Of a stretch of 64,000 bases of DNA, positions 27,661 to 37,156 are shown piece by piece. Position 1 is the first letter of the stretch. The number at the start of each line of letters is the position of its first letter. The position numbers and the translations under genes are program-made. The stretch is from the NCBI RefSeq assembly GCF_013019105.1, contig NZ_BLTE01000003.1, positions 186,001 to 250,000 on the forward strand, in the 5' to 3' direction. The stretch comes from Fundidesulfovibrio magnetotacticus (lineage in GTDB: Bacteria > Desulfobacterota > Desulfovibrionia > Desulfovibrionales > Desulfovibrionaceae). The notes beneath the pieces are model-generated. The model saw nothing but the letters and a program-made list of their open reading frames with translations. It searched no databases and had not been told where the DNA came from.

Positions 27661-27805
27661 CCGGCAGGCTGGCCGACCGGTTCGCGCGCGGCGACGGCGC
27701 GGGGCCTTCGCGGGGGCCGCACGCGCGCAGGCAGCCCCGGGCCTCGACGCGGGAGCCGGAAGCGTCTATGACGTGCACACCGGCATCCCGCCGCAGGAGG
27801 TTTTC

Positions 27806-28258
27806 ATGTCCGCACGCATCCTGACCATTCTGGCCCTCGCGATCCTCTTCGCCGCACCCGCCCAGGCCGAGGAGCTGGACTGCCTGACCACCGAGTGGAA
27901 GCTCCTGGGGGCCAACCACAAGGTGTGCGTCTACGCCTTCGACGACCCCGACGTGCCCTGCGTCACCTGCTACCTGAGCCAGGCCCGCAAGGGCGGGGTG
28001 TCCGGGGCCGTGGGCCTGGCGGAAGACCCCTCGGAATTCTCCCTGGAGTGCGTGCAGACCCGCCCCTGCGACATGCCCGACAAGCTGCCCAAGTCTCGCA
28101 AGGTGTTCTCCGAGGGCACGTCGCTGCTCTTCAAGGACACCGCCATCACCCGCATCGTGGACCCCAAGCGCAAGACGCTGGTCTACCTGGCCATCAGCCG
28201 CAAGGTCATCGACGGTTCGCCCAAGAACGCCATCTCCACGGTGGTGCTGCGCCCGTGA
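27806..28258 (+). CDS. creA: CreA-family periplasmic protein
   Basis: 150 residues. Signal peptide with cleavage near AQA-EE (about residue 20). The mature part matches CreA throughout: AFDDPDVPCVTCYLS, GLAEDPSEFSLEC, SLLFKDTAITRIVDPKRKTLVYLAIS and SPKNAIS. Five Cys occur in the mature protein, more than in the common form. The function of CreA is unknown. AGGAGG lies 5 nt before the ATG at 27806. Confidence 0.88.
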   Translation: MSARILTILALAILFAAPAQAEELDCLTTEWKLLGANHKVCVYAFDDPDVPCVTCYLSQARKGGVSGAVGLAEDPSEFSLECVQTRPCDMPDKLPKSRKVFSEGTSLLFKDTAITRIVDPKRKTLVYLAISRKVIDGSPKNAISTVVLRP

Positions 28259-28679
28259 GCCTTCCCGGACCGACCGCCCACCCTGACGGGCGCGGGACGG
28301 GACGAGGGACGGCCCCGAGGGCGTCCTATCATACCGCGACGGGAGTGTTTCGTGCGGTTGTCTACGCAATTGCCGACACGGCCTCAGTAAACCGCTCGGA
28401 CAGGGCGCGCGCCTGCCGCAGGCCTCTGAGCGGACCATTCGTGCCGGGGAGGGGGCGATTCAGTCGCCTGGGGGATCGGTCGTTTCTTTGGAGGAATCAA
28501 TCCCTACCGAAAGGTGTGGTGTGCGAAGATCTCAACAAAAGAGTCAAACCTTCAAGGGGTTGGCCTGCGTCCCTTTCCAAGTGACGGCAAAAAGACTATC
28601 AGGAAACGTTTTTGGTCGCTCAGAGACGGATCAAACGGCCCCAGGCCGTCAACCACCTCAAACGACAGGAGATGATCGC
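28259..28679 (+). other. 421-nt leader region of the peptide-type ABC importer
   Basis: No gene is supported here. Composition falls toward AT in the last 200 nt (for example around 28565-28620), as expected for a promoter and leader. I see no clean -35/-10 pair, riboswitch or terminator. An ACAGGAG SD immediately precedes the solute-binding protein start. Confidence 0.4.
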
Positions 28680-30230
28680 ATGAAGAAGTCCCTCGCCCTC
28701 CTGGCGGCGCTGGCGCTCGCGGGCCTCATGGCCGTCAACGCCCAGGCCAAGACCCTGAAACTGGCCCTCGACGCCGACCCCCCGCGCCTCGACTACATGA
28801 GCCAGCTCTCCGGCAACCTCCTGTCCTACGCCGAATGGGTCTTCGATCCCCTCGTCCGCTGGACCAAGGACATGAAGATCGAGAACCGCCTGGCCGAGAA
28901 GATCGAGCAGAAGGACCCCCTGACCCTGCGCGTCACCCTGCGCAAGGGCGTCACCTTCCATTCCGGCAACCCCATGACCGCCGCCGACGTGGTCTGGACC
29001 TTCGAGCGCGCCCGCAAGGCCCCGGACTGGAAGGCCCTCTACGACGCCTTCAAGGAAGCCAAGGCCATCGACGACAACACGGTGGAGTTCACCTTCAGCC
29101 GTCCCGAGCCCCTGGCGCTGAACCTGCTCACCTACATCTTCCCCATGGATTCCAAGTTCTACTCGGGCAAGGACGCCCAGGGCAAGGACAAGGACCTCAT
29201 CTCCAAGACCGACCCCGTGTTCGCCAACTCCAACGCCTCCGGCACCGGCCCCTTCAAGGTGGTCTCCTACGAGCCCCAGGTGAAGATGGTGCTCGAGCGC
29301 AACACCGCCCACTGGGACAAGAAGACCAAGGGCAACGTCACCCAGGTGATCCTCACCCCCATCAAGAACCCCGGCACCCGCACCGCGGCCCTGCTCTCGG
29401 GCGACGTGGACTTCATCAACCCCGTCAACCCCCAGGACCAGGACCTCATCAAGCAGGACAAGAACCTCGCCCTGGTGAACATGGCCTCCACCCGCGTGAT
29501 CACCATCGGCCTCAACCCCACCGCCCAGCCTGAGTTCAAGGACGTGCGCGTGCGCCAGGCCGTGATCGCCGCCGTGAACAACGCCGGCATCGTGGACAAG
29601 ATCATGAACAAGCTCACCGTGCCCGCCAACCAGCTCTCGGCCAAGGGCATGTCCGGCTTCAACCCCGACCTCAAGCCCCGCTTCGACCTGGAGAAGGCCA
29701 AGAAGCTCATGAAGGAAGCCGGCTTCGAGAAGGGCTTCACCGTCACCATGATCGCCCCCAACAACCGCTACACCAACGACGACAAGATCGCCGAGGCCGT
29801 GGCGGGCATGCTGGCCAGGATCAACATCAAGGTCGATCTCAAGACCATGCCCATCGCCCAGTACTGGCCCGAGTTCCAGAAGCGCCAGGCCAGCCTGCAG
29901 ATGGTCGGCTGGCACCCCGACACCGAGGACTCCGCCAACTTCTTCGAGTTCCTGCTCTTCTGCGAGAACAAGGAAAAGGGCTGGGGCGCCTACTCCGCCG
30001 GTTACTGCAACCCCAAACTCGACGAACTGGTCATGAGCGCCTCCACCGAGACCGACCTCAAGAAGCGCAACAAGATCCTTCAGGACGCCGAGAAGATGGC
30101 CTACGACGACGGGGCCACCATCACCCTGCACTTCGAACCCCTCTCCTGGGCCGCCAAGAAGAACGTGAAGCTGGACACCTGCATCAACCAGCAGAACTTC
30201 CTCTACCTGGGCGACCTGGTCATCGAGTAG
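28680..30230 (+). CDS. ABC importer solute-binding protein, SBP_bac_5 (Dpp/Opp type)
   Basis: 516 residues. Signal peptide (MKKSLALLAALALAGLMAV) cleaved near AQA. The SBP family 5 pattern is intact: FHSGNPMTAADVVWTFERA, SGTGPFKV, DVRVRQAVIAAVN and an ADDG-like PDTEDSANFF lid region. It captures a peptide, nickel complex or similar ligand in the periplasm and delivers it to the permeases encoded downstream. Lys-rich and strongly codon-biased, suggesting high expression. A terminator-like hairpin after it would explain more binding protein than permease. Confidence 0.93.
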   Translation: MKKSLALLAALALAGLMAVNAQAKTLKLALDADPPRLDYMSQLSGNLLSYAEWVFDPLVRWTKDMKIENRLAEKIEQKDPLTLRVTLRKGVTFHSGNPMTAADVVWTFERARKAPDWKALYDAFKEAKAIDDNTVEFTFSRPEPLALNLLTYIFPMDSKFYSGKDAQGKDKDLISKTDPVFANSNASGTGPFKVVSYEPQVKMVLERNTAHWDKKTKGNVTQVILTPIKNPGTRTAALLSGDVDFINPVNPQDQDLIKQDKNLALVNMASTRVITIGLNPTAQPEFKDVRVRQAVIAAVNNAGIVDKIMNKLTVPANQLSAKGMSGFNPDLKPRFDLEKAKKLMKEAGFEKGFTVTMIAPNNRYTNDDKIAEAVAGMLARINIKVDLKTMPIAQYWPEFQKRQASLQMVGWHPDTEDSANFFEFLLFCENKEKGWGAYSAGYCNPKLDELVMSASTETDLKKRNKILQDAEKMAYDDGATITLHFEPLSWAAKKNVKLDTCINQQNFLYLGDLVIE

Positions 30231-30243
30231 ACGACGCATCCGC

Positions 30244-30272
30244 CGCGGGGGCCTTGGGCCCCCGCGTTCTTT
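30244..30272 (+). terminator. Attenuating terminator after the solute-binding protein gene
   Basis: A 10-bp stem CGCGGGGGCC with a 3-nt loop, followed by TTCTTT. It lies 13 nt after the stop and probably lowers transcription of the permease and ATPase genes relative to the binding protein. Confidence 0.75.
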
Positions 30273-30281
30273 CCAGTTCCC

Positions 30282-30303
30282 GCCCGGGAGCCCGCTCCCG
30301 GGC
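30282..30303. repeat. Inverted repeat in the importer intergenic region
   Basis: GCCCGGGAGC and its exact complement separated by CC. It is one of three successive hairpins in the 428-nt gap between the binding protein and permease genes. Confidence 0.6.
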
Positions 30304-30444
30304 CTGAACTGGGGGGCGCAAGCAAACGCGGCGCTCGTGTTGCGCCCGGCCCTGGACCAGCGGCCCGGGATCGGCTATTGGGCCACCGCGCCGGGGAAAC
30401 CAACCCTTGGCGGAAGAGTTGAAGACGTTGTGTCCGTTCAGGTC

Positions 30445-30486
30445 CGCCCTGTCGGGTTCCGCATCCGGCCGGAACCCGACAGGGCG
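30445..30486. repeat. Long perfect inverted repeat
   Basis: Two 17-bp arms (30445-30461 and 30470-30486), fully complementary, with an 8-nt loop. No T-run follows. Its place midway between genes of one operon suggests an RNA-processing or stabilising hairpin, a repeat-family member, or a protein site. The remaining sequence of the gap (30231-30658) holds no gene. Confidence 0.75.
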
Positions 30487-30658
30487 CACGGGAGCGGCCG
30501 CCGCCTGGGCTGGGCCGGGCAGGCCGGGCCTTGGGGCGCGCCGCCGCGCCGTAGGCAATCGTTCCAGGTCCCGCGCCGCGCGGGGCCATGCGCCTTCGGG
30601 CGCTTTCGTTCGCGCACCGGGCCGCGCCCGGAATCGGTGAGGGAGGTCACACGACGCC

Positions 30659-31636
30659 ATGTTCGCGTTCTTCGTCCGCCGGGCGGGCCAGGCCATGCTG
30701 GTCATGGCCATCATCAGCCTGGTCTGCTTCGCCGTGCAGCACAAGATCGGCGACCCCATCCGCGACCTGCTCGGCGAGTCGGTCTCGGAGACGGAGCGCC
30801 AGGCCCTGCGCGTGAAGCTGGGCCTCGCCGACCCGCTGCCGCAGCAGTACCTGCGCTTCGTCACCAACGCCCTCAGGGGCGACCTGGGCATCTCCTACAT
30901 GTTCGGCAAGCCCGCCCTGAGCGTTATCCTCCAGAAGTTCCCGGCCACGGCGGAGCTGGTTTTCTGCGCCGTGCTCTGGGTGCTGGCGCTCTCGCTGCCC
31001 CTGGGCATCTACGCGGCCATCCGGCCGCGCAGCGCGCTCACGCGGGTGATCATGGGGGCCTCCATCGTGGGCGTCTCCATCCCGGTGTTCCTCATAGCCA
31101 TCATCATGATCTGGATCTTCGCCGTGTTCCTGGGCTGGCTGCCCTCCTTCGGGCGGGGCGAGACGGTCACGGTGCTGGGCTTCTGGTCCACGGGCCTGCT
31201 CACGTGGGACGGCCTGCGCCACATGGTGCTGCCCTCCATCTCGCTGGCCTCGCTCACGCTGCCGCTCTTCATCCGGCTCATCCGCTCCGAGATGATGGAG
31301 GTGCTCCAGAGCGAGTACGTCAAGTTTGCCTTCGCCAAGGGCCTGCCCCTGTGGCGCATCTATCTCGTGCACGCCTTCAAGAACACGCTGCTCCCCGTGA
31401 TCACCGTGGGCGGCGTGCGCATAGGCACCATGCTCGCCTTCACCATCCTCACGGAGACGGTGTTCCAGTGGCAGGGCATGGGCTTCATCTTCCTCCAGGC
31501 CGTGGAGCGCGCGGACACCTCGCTCCTGGTGGCCTATCTGGTGGTGGTGGGGCTCATCTTCGTGGTGGTGAACACCGTGGTGGACCTGGTCTACGGCCTG
31601 GTGAACCCCATGGTCCGCGTGGCGGGGAGGAAATAG
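30659..31636 (+). CDS. ABC importer permease 1 (DppB/OppB type)
   Basis: 325 residues with six hydrophobic segments. N-terminus FFVRRAGQAMLVMAIISLVCF and the conserved loop EYVKFAFAKGLPLWRIYLVHAFKNTLLPVIT (EAA motif region, contacting the ATPase) match the BPD_transp_1 permeases of peptide importers. A GGGAGG SD lies 9-10 nt upstream. The second permease follows at a 1-nt gap. Confidence 0.94.
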   Translation: MFAFFVRRAGQAMLVMAIISLVCFAVQHKIGDPIRDLLGESVSETERQALRVKLGLADPLPQQYLRFVTNALRGDLGISYMFGKPALSVILQKFPATAELVFCAVLWVLALSLPLGIYAAIRPRSALTRVIMGASIVGVSIPVFLIAIIMIWIFAVFLGWLPSFGRGETVTVLGFWSTGLLTWDGLRHMVLPSISLASLTLPLFIRLIRSEMMEVLQSEYVKFAFAKGLPLWRIYLVHAFKNTLLPVITVGGVRIGTMLAFTILTETVFQWQGMGFIFLQAVERADTSLLVAYLVVVGLIFVVVNTVVDLVYGLVNPMVRVAGRK

Positions 31637-31637
31637 C

Positions 31638-32570
31638 GTGACCGTCAGCTGGAAAGCCTTCAAGGATTCGTGGTTTCTCTACCGCTTCCTGCGCGACCCC
31701 GTGGCCATGGGCTGCGCCCTGGTGCTCTTCTTCCTGTGCGCCGTGGCCCTGCTGGCGCCCGTGGCGGCCCCCCACGACGTGTACGACGCCATCAACATCG
31801 ACGTGCTGGACGCCCGCACCCCGCCCGCCTGGACCGCCGAGGGCAGCTCCAACTTCCTCCTGGGCACCGACCAGCAGGGGCGCGACCTCCTCTCGGCCAT
31901 GATCTACGGCATGCGCACCTCGCTGATCATCGGCCTGGGGGCCACCATGCTCCAGTGCCTGATCGGCGTGGTGCTCGGGCTCACGGCGGGCTACGCCGGG
32001 GGCAAGACCGACGCCTTCCTCATGCGCATGGCCGACGTGCAGCTCTCGTTCTCCACTCTCATGGTGGCCATCATCATCTCCGTGCTGGTGGACGTGCTGC
32101 TGGGCAGGCACTCCCTGGCCCTGCGCGAGCAGATGGCCGTGCCCATCCTGGTGCTGGTGATCGGCCTGGCCGAGTGGCCCCAGGTGGCGCGCACGGTGCG
32201 CGCCTCGGTGCTGGCGGAGAAGCGCAAGGAATACGTGGAGGCCGCCCGCGTGATCGGGCTTTCGCCCCTGCGCATCATGTTCCGCCACATCCTGCCCAAC
32301 ACGCTCTCGCCGGTGCTGGTCATCGCCACGGTGCAGGTGGCCGGGGCCATCATGAGCGAGGCGGCCCTCTCCTTCCTGGGCCTGGGCATGCCGGTGACGC
32401 GCCCGTCGCTGGGCTCGCTCATCAAGACGGGCTTCGAGTACATCTTCAGCGGGGCCTGGTGGATCACCGCCTTCCCCGGCGTGCTCCTGGTGGTGCTCAT
32501 CCTGGTGATCAACCTCCTGGGCGACTGGCTGCGCGACTTCCTCAACCCCAAGCTCTACAAGAAGGGATAG
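31638..32570 (+). CDS. ABC importer permease 2 (DppC/OppC type)
   Basis: 310 residues, GTG start one nt after permease 1, with GGGGAGG about 8 nt upstream. N-terminal OppC_N-type region (FLRDPVAMGCALVLFFLCAVALLAPV), the LGTDQQGRDLLSAMIYGMRTSL motif and EAA loop EYVEAARVIGLSPLRIMFRHILPN. Forms the heterodimeric transmembrane channel with permease 1. Confidence 0.95.
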   Translation: MTVSWKAFKDSWFLYRFLRDPVAMGCALVLFFLCAVALLAPVAAPHDVYDAINIDVLDARTPPAWTAEGSSNFLLGTDQQGRDLLSAMIYGMRTSLIIGLGATMLQCLIGVVLGLTAGYAGGKTDAFLMRMADVQLSFSTLMVAIIISVLVDVLLGRHSLALREQMAVPILVLVIGLAEWPQVARTVRASVLAEKRKEYVEAARVIGLSPLRIMFRHILPNTLSPVLVIATVQVAGAIMSEAALSFLGLGMPVTRPSLGSLIKTGFEYIFSGAWWITAFPGVLLVVLILVINLLGDWLRDFLNPKLYKKG

Positions 32571-32575
32571 CGGAC

Positions 32576-33556
32576 ATGGCGGACCAAACCCTTCTCAAGG
32601 TGGAAGACCTGGAGGTCACCTTCGCGCTGCGCGCGGGCGACTACCAGGCGGTCAAGGGAGTGAGCTTCCAGCTGGACCGGGGCGGACGCCTTGGTCTGGT
32701 GGGGGAATCCGGCGCGGGCAAGTCCATCACGGGGTTCTCCATCATCAACCTGATAAGCCCCCCGGGGCGCATCAGCGGGGGCCGGGTGCTCTTCGAGGGG
32801 CGAGACCTCTCCAAGCTCAGCCCCGAGGCCATGCGCTCCATCCGGGGAGACCGCGTGGCCATGATCTTCCAGGACCCCATGATGACGCTCAACCCCGTGC
32901 TCACCGTGGGCCAGCAGATGGTGGAGACCATCCGCGCCCACAGAAGCATCTCCCAGGCCGAGGCCGAGGCCCTGGCCGTGGCCAAGCTGGCCAAGGTGCA
33001 CATTCCCTCTCCCGAGCGCAGGCTCCGGCAGTATCCCCACGAGTTCTCCGGCGGCATGCGCCAGCGCATCGTCATCGCCATCTCGCTTCTGGCCGACCCG
33101 GCCCTGATCATCGCGGACGAGCCCTCCACGGCCCTGGACGTGACCATCCAGGCCGAGATCATGGAATTGCTCCTGGAGCTTTGCGAGTCCGAGCGCATGG
33201 GGCTCATCCTCATCAGCCACGACCTGGGCGTGGTGAGCCAGGTGAGCCAGCGCATGGCCATCATGTACGCCGGGCACATCGTGGAGATGGGGCCCACCGA
33301 GGCCATCGTGCGCGCGCCGCGACACCCCTACACCCAGGGGCTGCTGGCGGCCCTGCCTGGGCTTCAGTCGCGCCGGGGCAGGCTCAACCAGATCCCCGGG
33401 GTGATGCCCGGGCTCACCAACATCCCGCCGGGCTGCCCCTTCCATCCGCGCTGCCAGAGCGCGAAGGACGTGTGCCGCACCGAGCTTCCGGCCCTGATCT
33501 CCAGGCGCGACCACGCCGTGGCCTGCCACCTGACCCGCGAGGAGGCCCAAGCATGA
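32576..33556 (+). CDS. ABC importer ATPase 1 (DppD/OppD type)
   Basis: 326 residues. Walker A GESGAGKS, signature SGGMRQR, Walker B LIIADEPSTALD, switch His in LISHDLG, and the C-terminal oligopeptide/dipeptide extension with CPFHPRCQSAKDVC, whose Cys residues bind an Fe-S cluster in characterised OppD/DppD proteins. Drives uptake with the second ATPase, whose ATG overlaps its stop (ATGA). Confidence 0.95.
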   Translation: MADQTLLKVEDLEVTFALRAGDYQAVKGVSFQLDRGGRLGLVGESGAGKSITGFSIINLISPPGRISGGRVLFEGRDLSKLSPEAMRSIRGDRVAMIFQDPMMTLNPVLTVGQQMVETIRAHRSISQAEAEALAVAKLAKVHIPSPERRLRQYPHEFSGGMRQRIVIAISLLADPALIIADEPSTALDVTIQAEIMELLLELCESERMGLILISHDLGVVSQVSQRMAIMYAGHIVEMGPTEAIVRAPRHPYTQGLLAALPGLQSRRGRLNQIPGVMPGLTNIPPGCPFHPRCQSAKDVCRTELPALISRRDHAVACHLTREEAQA

Positions 33557-34560
33557 GCGCCCTGGTACGCATCGAGAACCTGGAGAAACGCTTCGACATC
33601 TCCGGCGGCTTCCTGGAACAGCTGAAGTTCGAGTCCGGCAGGGTGGTGCGCCGACGCACCGTGGTGAAGGCCGTCAACGGCGTGAGCTTCGAGATCGCCA
33701 AAGGCGAGACCCTCTCCGTGGTGGGCGAGTCGGGCTGCGGCAAGTCCACCCTGGCCCGGGCCGTGATCGGCCTGCACGCCCCCAGCGCGGGCGAGGTCTG
33801 GTTCGACGGCGAGCGCATCGACACCCTCACGCCCAAGGCCATGCGCCCTTACCGCAAACGCATGCAGATGGTCTTTCAGGACCCCTACGCCTCGCTCAAC
33901 CCCCGGCTCACCGTGCGCTCCATCCTGGAAGAGCCCGTGCGCATGCACTTCCCAGGGCTCTCCGACGCCCAGGTGCGCGAGCGCGTGGCCCAGGTGATGC
34001 GCCAGGTGGGCCTGGACCCGGCCTGGGCGGGCAACTACCCCCACGAATTCTCCGGCGGCCAGCGCCAGCGCGTTTCCATCGCCCGCGCCCTGACCGTGGA
34101 CCCGGACTTCATCGTGGCCGACGAACCCATCTCGGCCCTGGACGTGTCCATCCAGGCCCAGATCCTCAATCTCCTCATGGAGGCCCAGGACGAGCGCGGG
34201 CTCACCTACCTCTTCATCAGCCACGATCTCTCGGTGGTGCGCCACATCTCCACCCGCGTGGCCGTGATGTACCTGGGCTGCCTCTGCGAGTTGGCAGGGG
34301 CCGACGCCCTCTTCGAGGAGCCGCGCCACCCCTACACGCGGGCGCTGCTCTCGGCCATCCCGCGCCTGGGGGCGGACCCGGCCAAGCGCGTGCGCCTGAC
34401 CGGGGAGATCCCCTCGCCCATCCACCTGCCCGGCGGCTGCGTGTTCCACGGCCGCTGCCCCAGCGCCCGCGAGCGCTGCCGGATGGACGTGCCCAAGGCC
34501 CTGGACGCGGGCGACGGCCGCCTCACCGCCTGCCACGGCGTGGAGGAGGGCTGGGTGTAG
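33553..34560 (+). CDS. ABC importer ATPase 2 (DppF/OppF type)
   Basis: 335 residues. Walker A GESGCGKS, signature SGGQRQR, Walker B FIVADEPISALD, switch LFISHDLS, and the C-terminal extension CVFHGRCPSARERC. It forms the heterodimeric motor with the preceding ATPase. Last gene of the five-gene importer; a perfect 19-bp hairpin follows 37 nt later. Confidence 0.95.
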   Translation: MSALVRIENLEKRFDISGGFLEQLKFESGRVVRRRTVVKAVNGVSFEIAKGETLSVVGESGCGKSTLARAVIGLHAPSAGEVWFDGERIDTLTPKAMRPYRKRMQMVFQDPYASLNPRLTVRSILEEPVRMHFPGLSDAQVRERVAQVMRQVGLDPAWAGNYPHEFSGGQRQRVSIARALTVDPDFIVADEPISALDVSIQAQILNLLMEAQDERGLTYLFISHDLSVVRHISTRVAVMYLGCLCELAGADALFEEPRHPYTRALLSAIPRLGADPAKRVRLTGEIPSPIHLPGGCVFHGRCPSARERCRMDVPKALDAGDGRLTACHGVEEGWV

Positions 34561-34597
34561 CGCGGCTGGCGCGCCCGGCTCGGCAAGCCTTTCAACG

Positions 34598-34637
34598 CGA
34601 AGCCCCCGCGCATCTTGCAAGATGCGCGGGGGCTTCG
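34598..34637. terminator. Shared hairpin between convergent importer and EAL-HDOD genes
   Basis: Perfect 19-bp stem with a 2-nt loop, the most stable simple hairpin in the window. No T-run on either side. It sits between the convergent ends of the ABC importer (plus) and the second EAL-HDOD gene (minus) and probably stops or protects both transcripts. Confidence 0.7.
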
Positions 34638-34687
34638 CCGTTGGGGTAACTCGCGTGCGCGCCCGGGGCAGTCCCGGGCGTCCGCCG

Positions 34688-35953
34688 CTAGATCTGGCTC
34701 ATCAGGGCGTGGGTGTCCTCCCCGGCCTTGAGGTAGGCGTTGGCCGCCTGGCGCGGGGCGATGCCCAGGGCCTTGAAGAGCCCGCGCGCGTGGTCCCAGT
34801 CGTTGGCGTCGATGCGGTCCAGCAGAGCCACGTAGCGCGCCAGGGGCTCGCGCGGTTCGCGCAGCAGGGCCTTCTTGAGGGACTCGTCCAGGGGCATGTC
34901 GGCCAGGATGTCCTTCATTTTCATGTCCATGAGCCCGTCCACGTTGCGCAGAAGGCCCAGCAGGAAGAGCGTGTCCCCGGCCGTGCCGGGCGTCAGCCCC
35001 GCATCGGTCAGGCGGGAGAGGAAGAACGCCCCGTTGAGGGTGCGCAGGGAGAGCTCCCGGCCCCTGCCGCTGGGGTCCAGGTCCGAGAGCACGGCGGCGG
35101 TGGCCCACTTGCGGATGGCGTCGAGCCCGGCCAGGGAGGCCGCGCGCGCCAGGGAGTCGATCTTGCCGTCGAGCATGCAGAAGGCGGCCGAGTTCACGAA
35201 CTGGAGCAGGCGCACGCTGAGGGCCTGGTCCGTGGAGAGGGCGTCCACCACTGCGCCCAGGCTCGCCTCCTCGTCGGAGAGCACCTTGAGCAGGCGCAGA
35301 CGCGCCGCCTTGAGCGAGGGCAGCTTCTTCCCCGCGATCTCCTTGGGGTGCGAGAAGAAATAGCCCTGGAAGTAGTTGAAGCCCAGGAACCGGCAGCCCT
35401 CGAAGGCCTCCCAACTCTCGATGCGCGAGGCCACGAGCCCCCCGCGCCAGGCGCCCAGCTCCTTCTTCAGCCTGGCCACCTCGCGGCCGGTGGAGGAGTC
35501 CACGGGCACCTTGATGAAGTCCGCCAGGGGGACCATGCCGTTCTCCCTGGCCTTGCAGGTGGGGGTGAAGTTGTCCAGCAGGAAGCAGTAGCCCTTTTCC
35601 TTGAGTTCGTCGCAGGCCTTGAAGAAACGGTCGTCCGCCTGGATGTCGCTGGGCACCTCAAGGATGGTGCGCTCGGGAGGCAGCGCCAGCACGTAGCCCG
35701 AGAGGATGTTGTCGTAGCCCACGTTCACGGAGATTTTCTCGCGAGGACCAAGGCCCTTGGTGGCCAGGGCGAACCCGTCGGCGATCACTTGGTTGGTGGC
35801 GTCGTCGAAATCGGTGATCAGGGCGCAGACGTCGCCTTCGCATTTGCGGAACAGGAGCTCGTGCGCGAACACGTCCAGATCCTTGGAGAAAATGGGCTGT
35901 CGCGCCATGAACAGGTCCACGGCGTGGCCGGGACCATGGAATGTTCGATGCAT
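34688..35953 (-). CDS. EAL-like/HDOD signalling protein (YuxH type), second copy
   Basis: 421 residues. N-terminal EAL-like region (MARQPIFSKDLDVFAHELLFRK, VPSDIQADDRFF, FLLDNF) keeps the HELLFR version of ExLxR but lacks the catalytic acids further on; the C-terminal half is HDOD (ALSTDQALSVRLLQFVNSAAF, RAASLAGLDAIRKWAT). Same architecture as the 16652-17950 gene but only distantly similar, so paralogous. The start could instead be the internal ATG before ARQPIF at residue 16; neither has a clear SD. Confidence 0.87.
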   Translation of the reverse strand: MHRTFHGPGHAVDLFMARQPIFSKDLDVFAHELLFRKCEGDVCALITDFDDATNQVIADGFALATKGLGPREKISVNVGYDNILSGYVLALPPERTILEVPSDIQADDRFFKACDELKEKGYCFLLDNFTPTCKARENGMVPLADFIKVPVDSSTGREVARLKKELGAWRGGLVASRIESWEAFEGCRFLGFNYFQGYFFSHPKEIAGKKLPSLKAARLRLLKVLSDEEASLGAVVDALSTDQALSVRLLQFVNSAAFCMLDGKIDSLARAASLAGLDAIRKWATAAVLSDLDPSGRGRELSLRTLNGAFFLSRLTDAGLTPGTAGDTLFLLGLLRNVDGLMDMKMKDILADMPLDESLKKALLREPREPLARYVALLDRIDANDWDHARGLFKALGIAPRQAANAYLKAGEDTHALMSQI

Positions 35954-36088
35954 GATGGCTCCCCAGGATGTAGCCGCCAGCCGAAAAGCCCCCCTCGGCG
36001 CTGGCGAATCGCCCCTTTAAGAGATTGCCTTGGGCGCTCGAAGCGGTCAAGCGGGAACTATTCCGACCGCCATGGGGGAGATGCGTGG

Positions 36089-37156
36089 CTACTTCGCGGG
36101 CACCGAGTCCAGGAAACGCGCCATGGAGGCCGTCAGCTCCTCTAGGGAGTCCAGGTGCAGGTATTCCCCGGCCGTATGCTGGGTGCCGTCGCCGCGCGCG
36201 CCCCAGACCGCTCCGGGGATGCCCCGCTCCGAGAGGAAGCGGGCGTCCGTGGCCCCGTGGGAGCGGCCGCGCTCCAGGCCCGGCACGCTGGCGTCGAGGA
36301 GGTCCAGCAGCGGGGAATCGCCGCCGTTGAACTGCACGCTCTGATTGGTCAGCTCCAGTTCGCCCCGCACGGCGGCGCGCACGGCGGCCTTGAGGGCCTC
36401 CGGGTCCTCGCGCTCGGTGTGGCGGATGTCCAGAAGCGCCCAGGCCTCGGCCGGGACCATGTTCACCACCGTGCCACCCTGGATCACGCCGATGTTCAGG
36501 GTCTTGTGCCAGTGGTCCGGGGCGTCGTCGGTGAAGAGGGCGCGCACGCGGGCCAGATCGGCCATGAGGGCCTCGATGGCGTTCCCGCCCATCCAGGGCC
36601 GCGCGCCGTGGGCCGCCTTGCCCCGGGCCGTGAGCCGGAAGCGGATCACGCCCTTCTGGAGCGTCACCAGGGTGCGCGGGCTGCCGCCGTCCAGGGCGAT
36701 GCCCAGTTCGGCCTGGACGTGTTGCAGGGCGTGGCGCGCGCCGTTGCGGCCGCCGGTCTCCTCGTCGCCGGTGAGCAGCACGCCCAGGGGCATGGCCCCG
36801 CCTTGCCCCTTCTGGCGTTTCAGGAGGGCCATGGCCAGGGCCACGGCGTATTTGTCGTCGATGGCGCCCCGGCCGAAGAGCTTTCCGTCCTCCTCCCGGG
36901 GTTCGAAGAGGGCCGCGGGCGCGGCCACCACGTCGTAGTGGGCCATGAGCAGAACGCGGCAGCGCCCAGGCTCGGGCAGGGCCAGGATGGACTCCACGCC
37001 CTCGTGCTCCAGGCGCTCGAAGCCGATGCCCCAGGCGTCCAGAGTGGCGGCGATGTGGTCCGCGCAGGCCTTGCGCGCCCCCGGATCGGCGGCGGTGGAG
37101 GGGAAGCGGATGAGGGCCTTGGTCAGCTCGACGATTTCACGGGTAAGGGCGTCCAT
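36089..37156 (-). CDS. M20-family metallopeptidase (ArgE/DapE/CPG2-like)
   Basis: 355 residues. Zinc-ligand motifs in order: LLMAHYDVV (His-x-Asp), GRGAIDDKYAV (bridging Asp), GDEETGG (catalytic Glu and ligand Glu), and a C-terminal GTQHTAGEYLHL (His). A lid domain with ARGKAAHGARPWMGGNAIEAL separates them. It hydrolyses an amide bond of a peptide or acylated amino acid; substrate not assignable. The ATG at 37156 gives the usual N-terminus. Confidence 0.9.
   Translation of the reverse strand: MDALTREIVELTKALIRFPSTAADPGARKACADHIAATLDAWGIGFERLEHEGVESILALPEPGRCRVLLMAHYDVVAAPAALFEPREEDGKLFGRGAIDDKYAVALAMALLKRQKGQGGAMPLGVLLTGDEETGGRNGARHALQHVQAELGIALDGGSPRTLVTLQKGVIRFRLTARGKAAHGARPWMGGNAIEALMADLARVRALFTDDAPDHWHKTLNIGVIQGGTVVNMVPAEAWALLDIRHTEREDPEALKAAVRAAVRGELELTNQSVQFNGGDSPLLDLLDASVPGLERGRSHGATDARFLSERGIPGAVWGARGDGTQHTAGEYLHLDSLEELTASMARFLDSVPAK

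Noticed and set aside
30244-30486. Idea of a transposable element ending in inverted repeats between the importer genes.
   Set aside because: No transposase gene and no target-site duplication can be seen; the repeats are simple hairpins.
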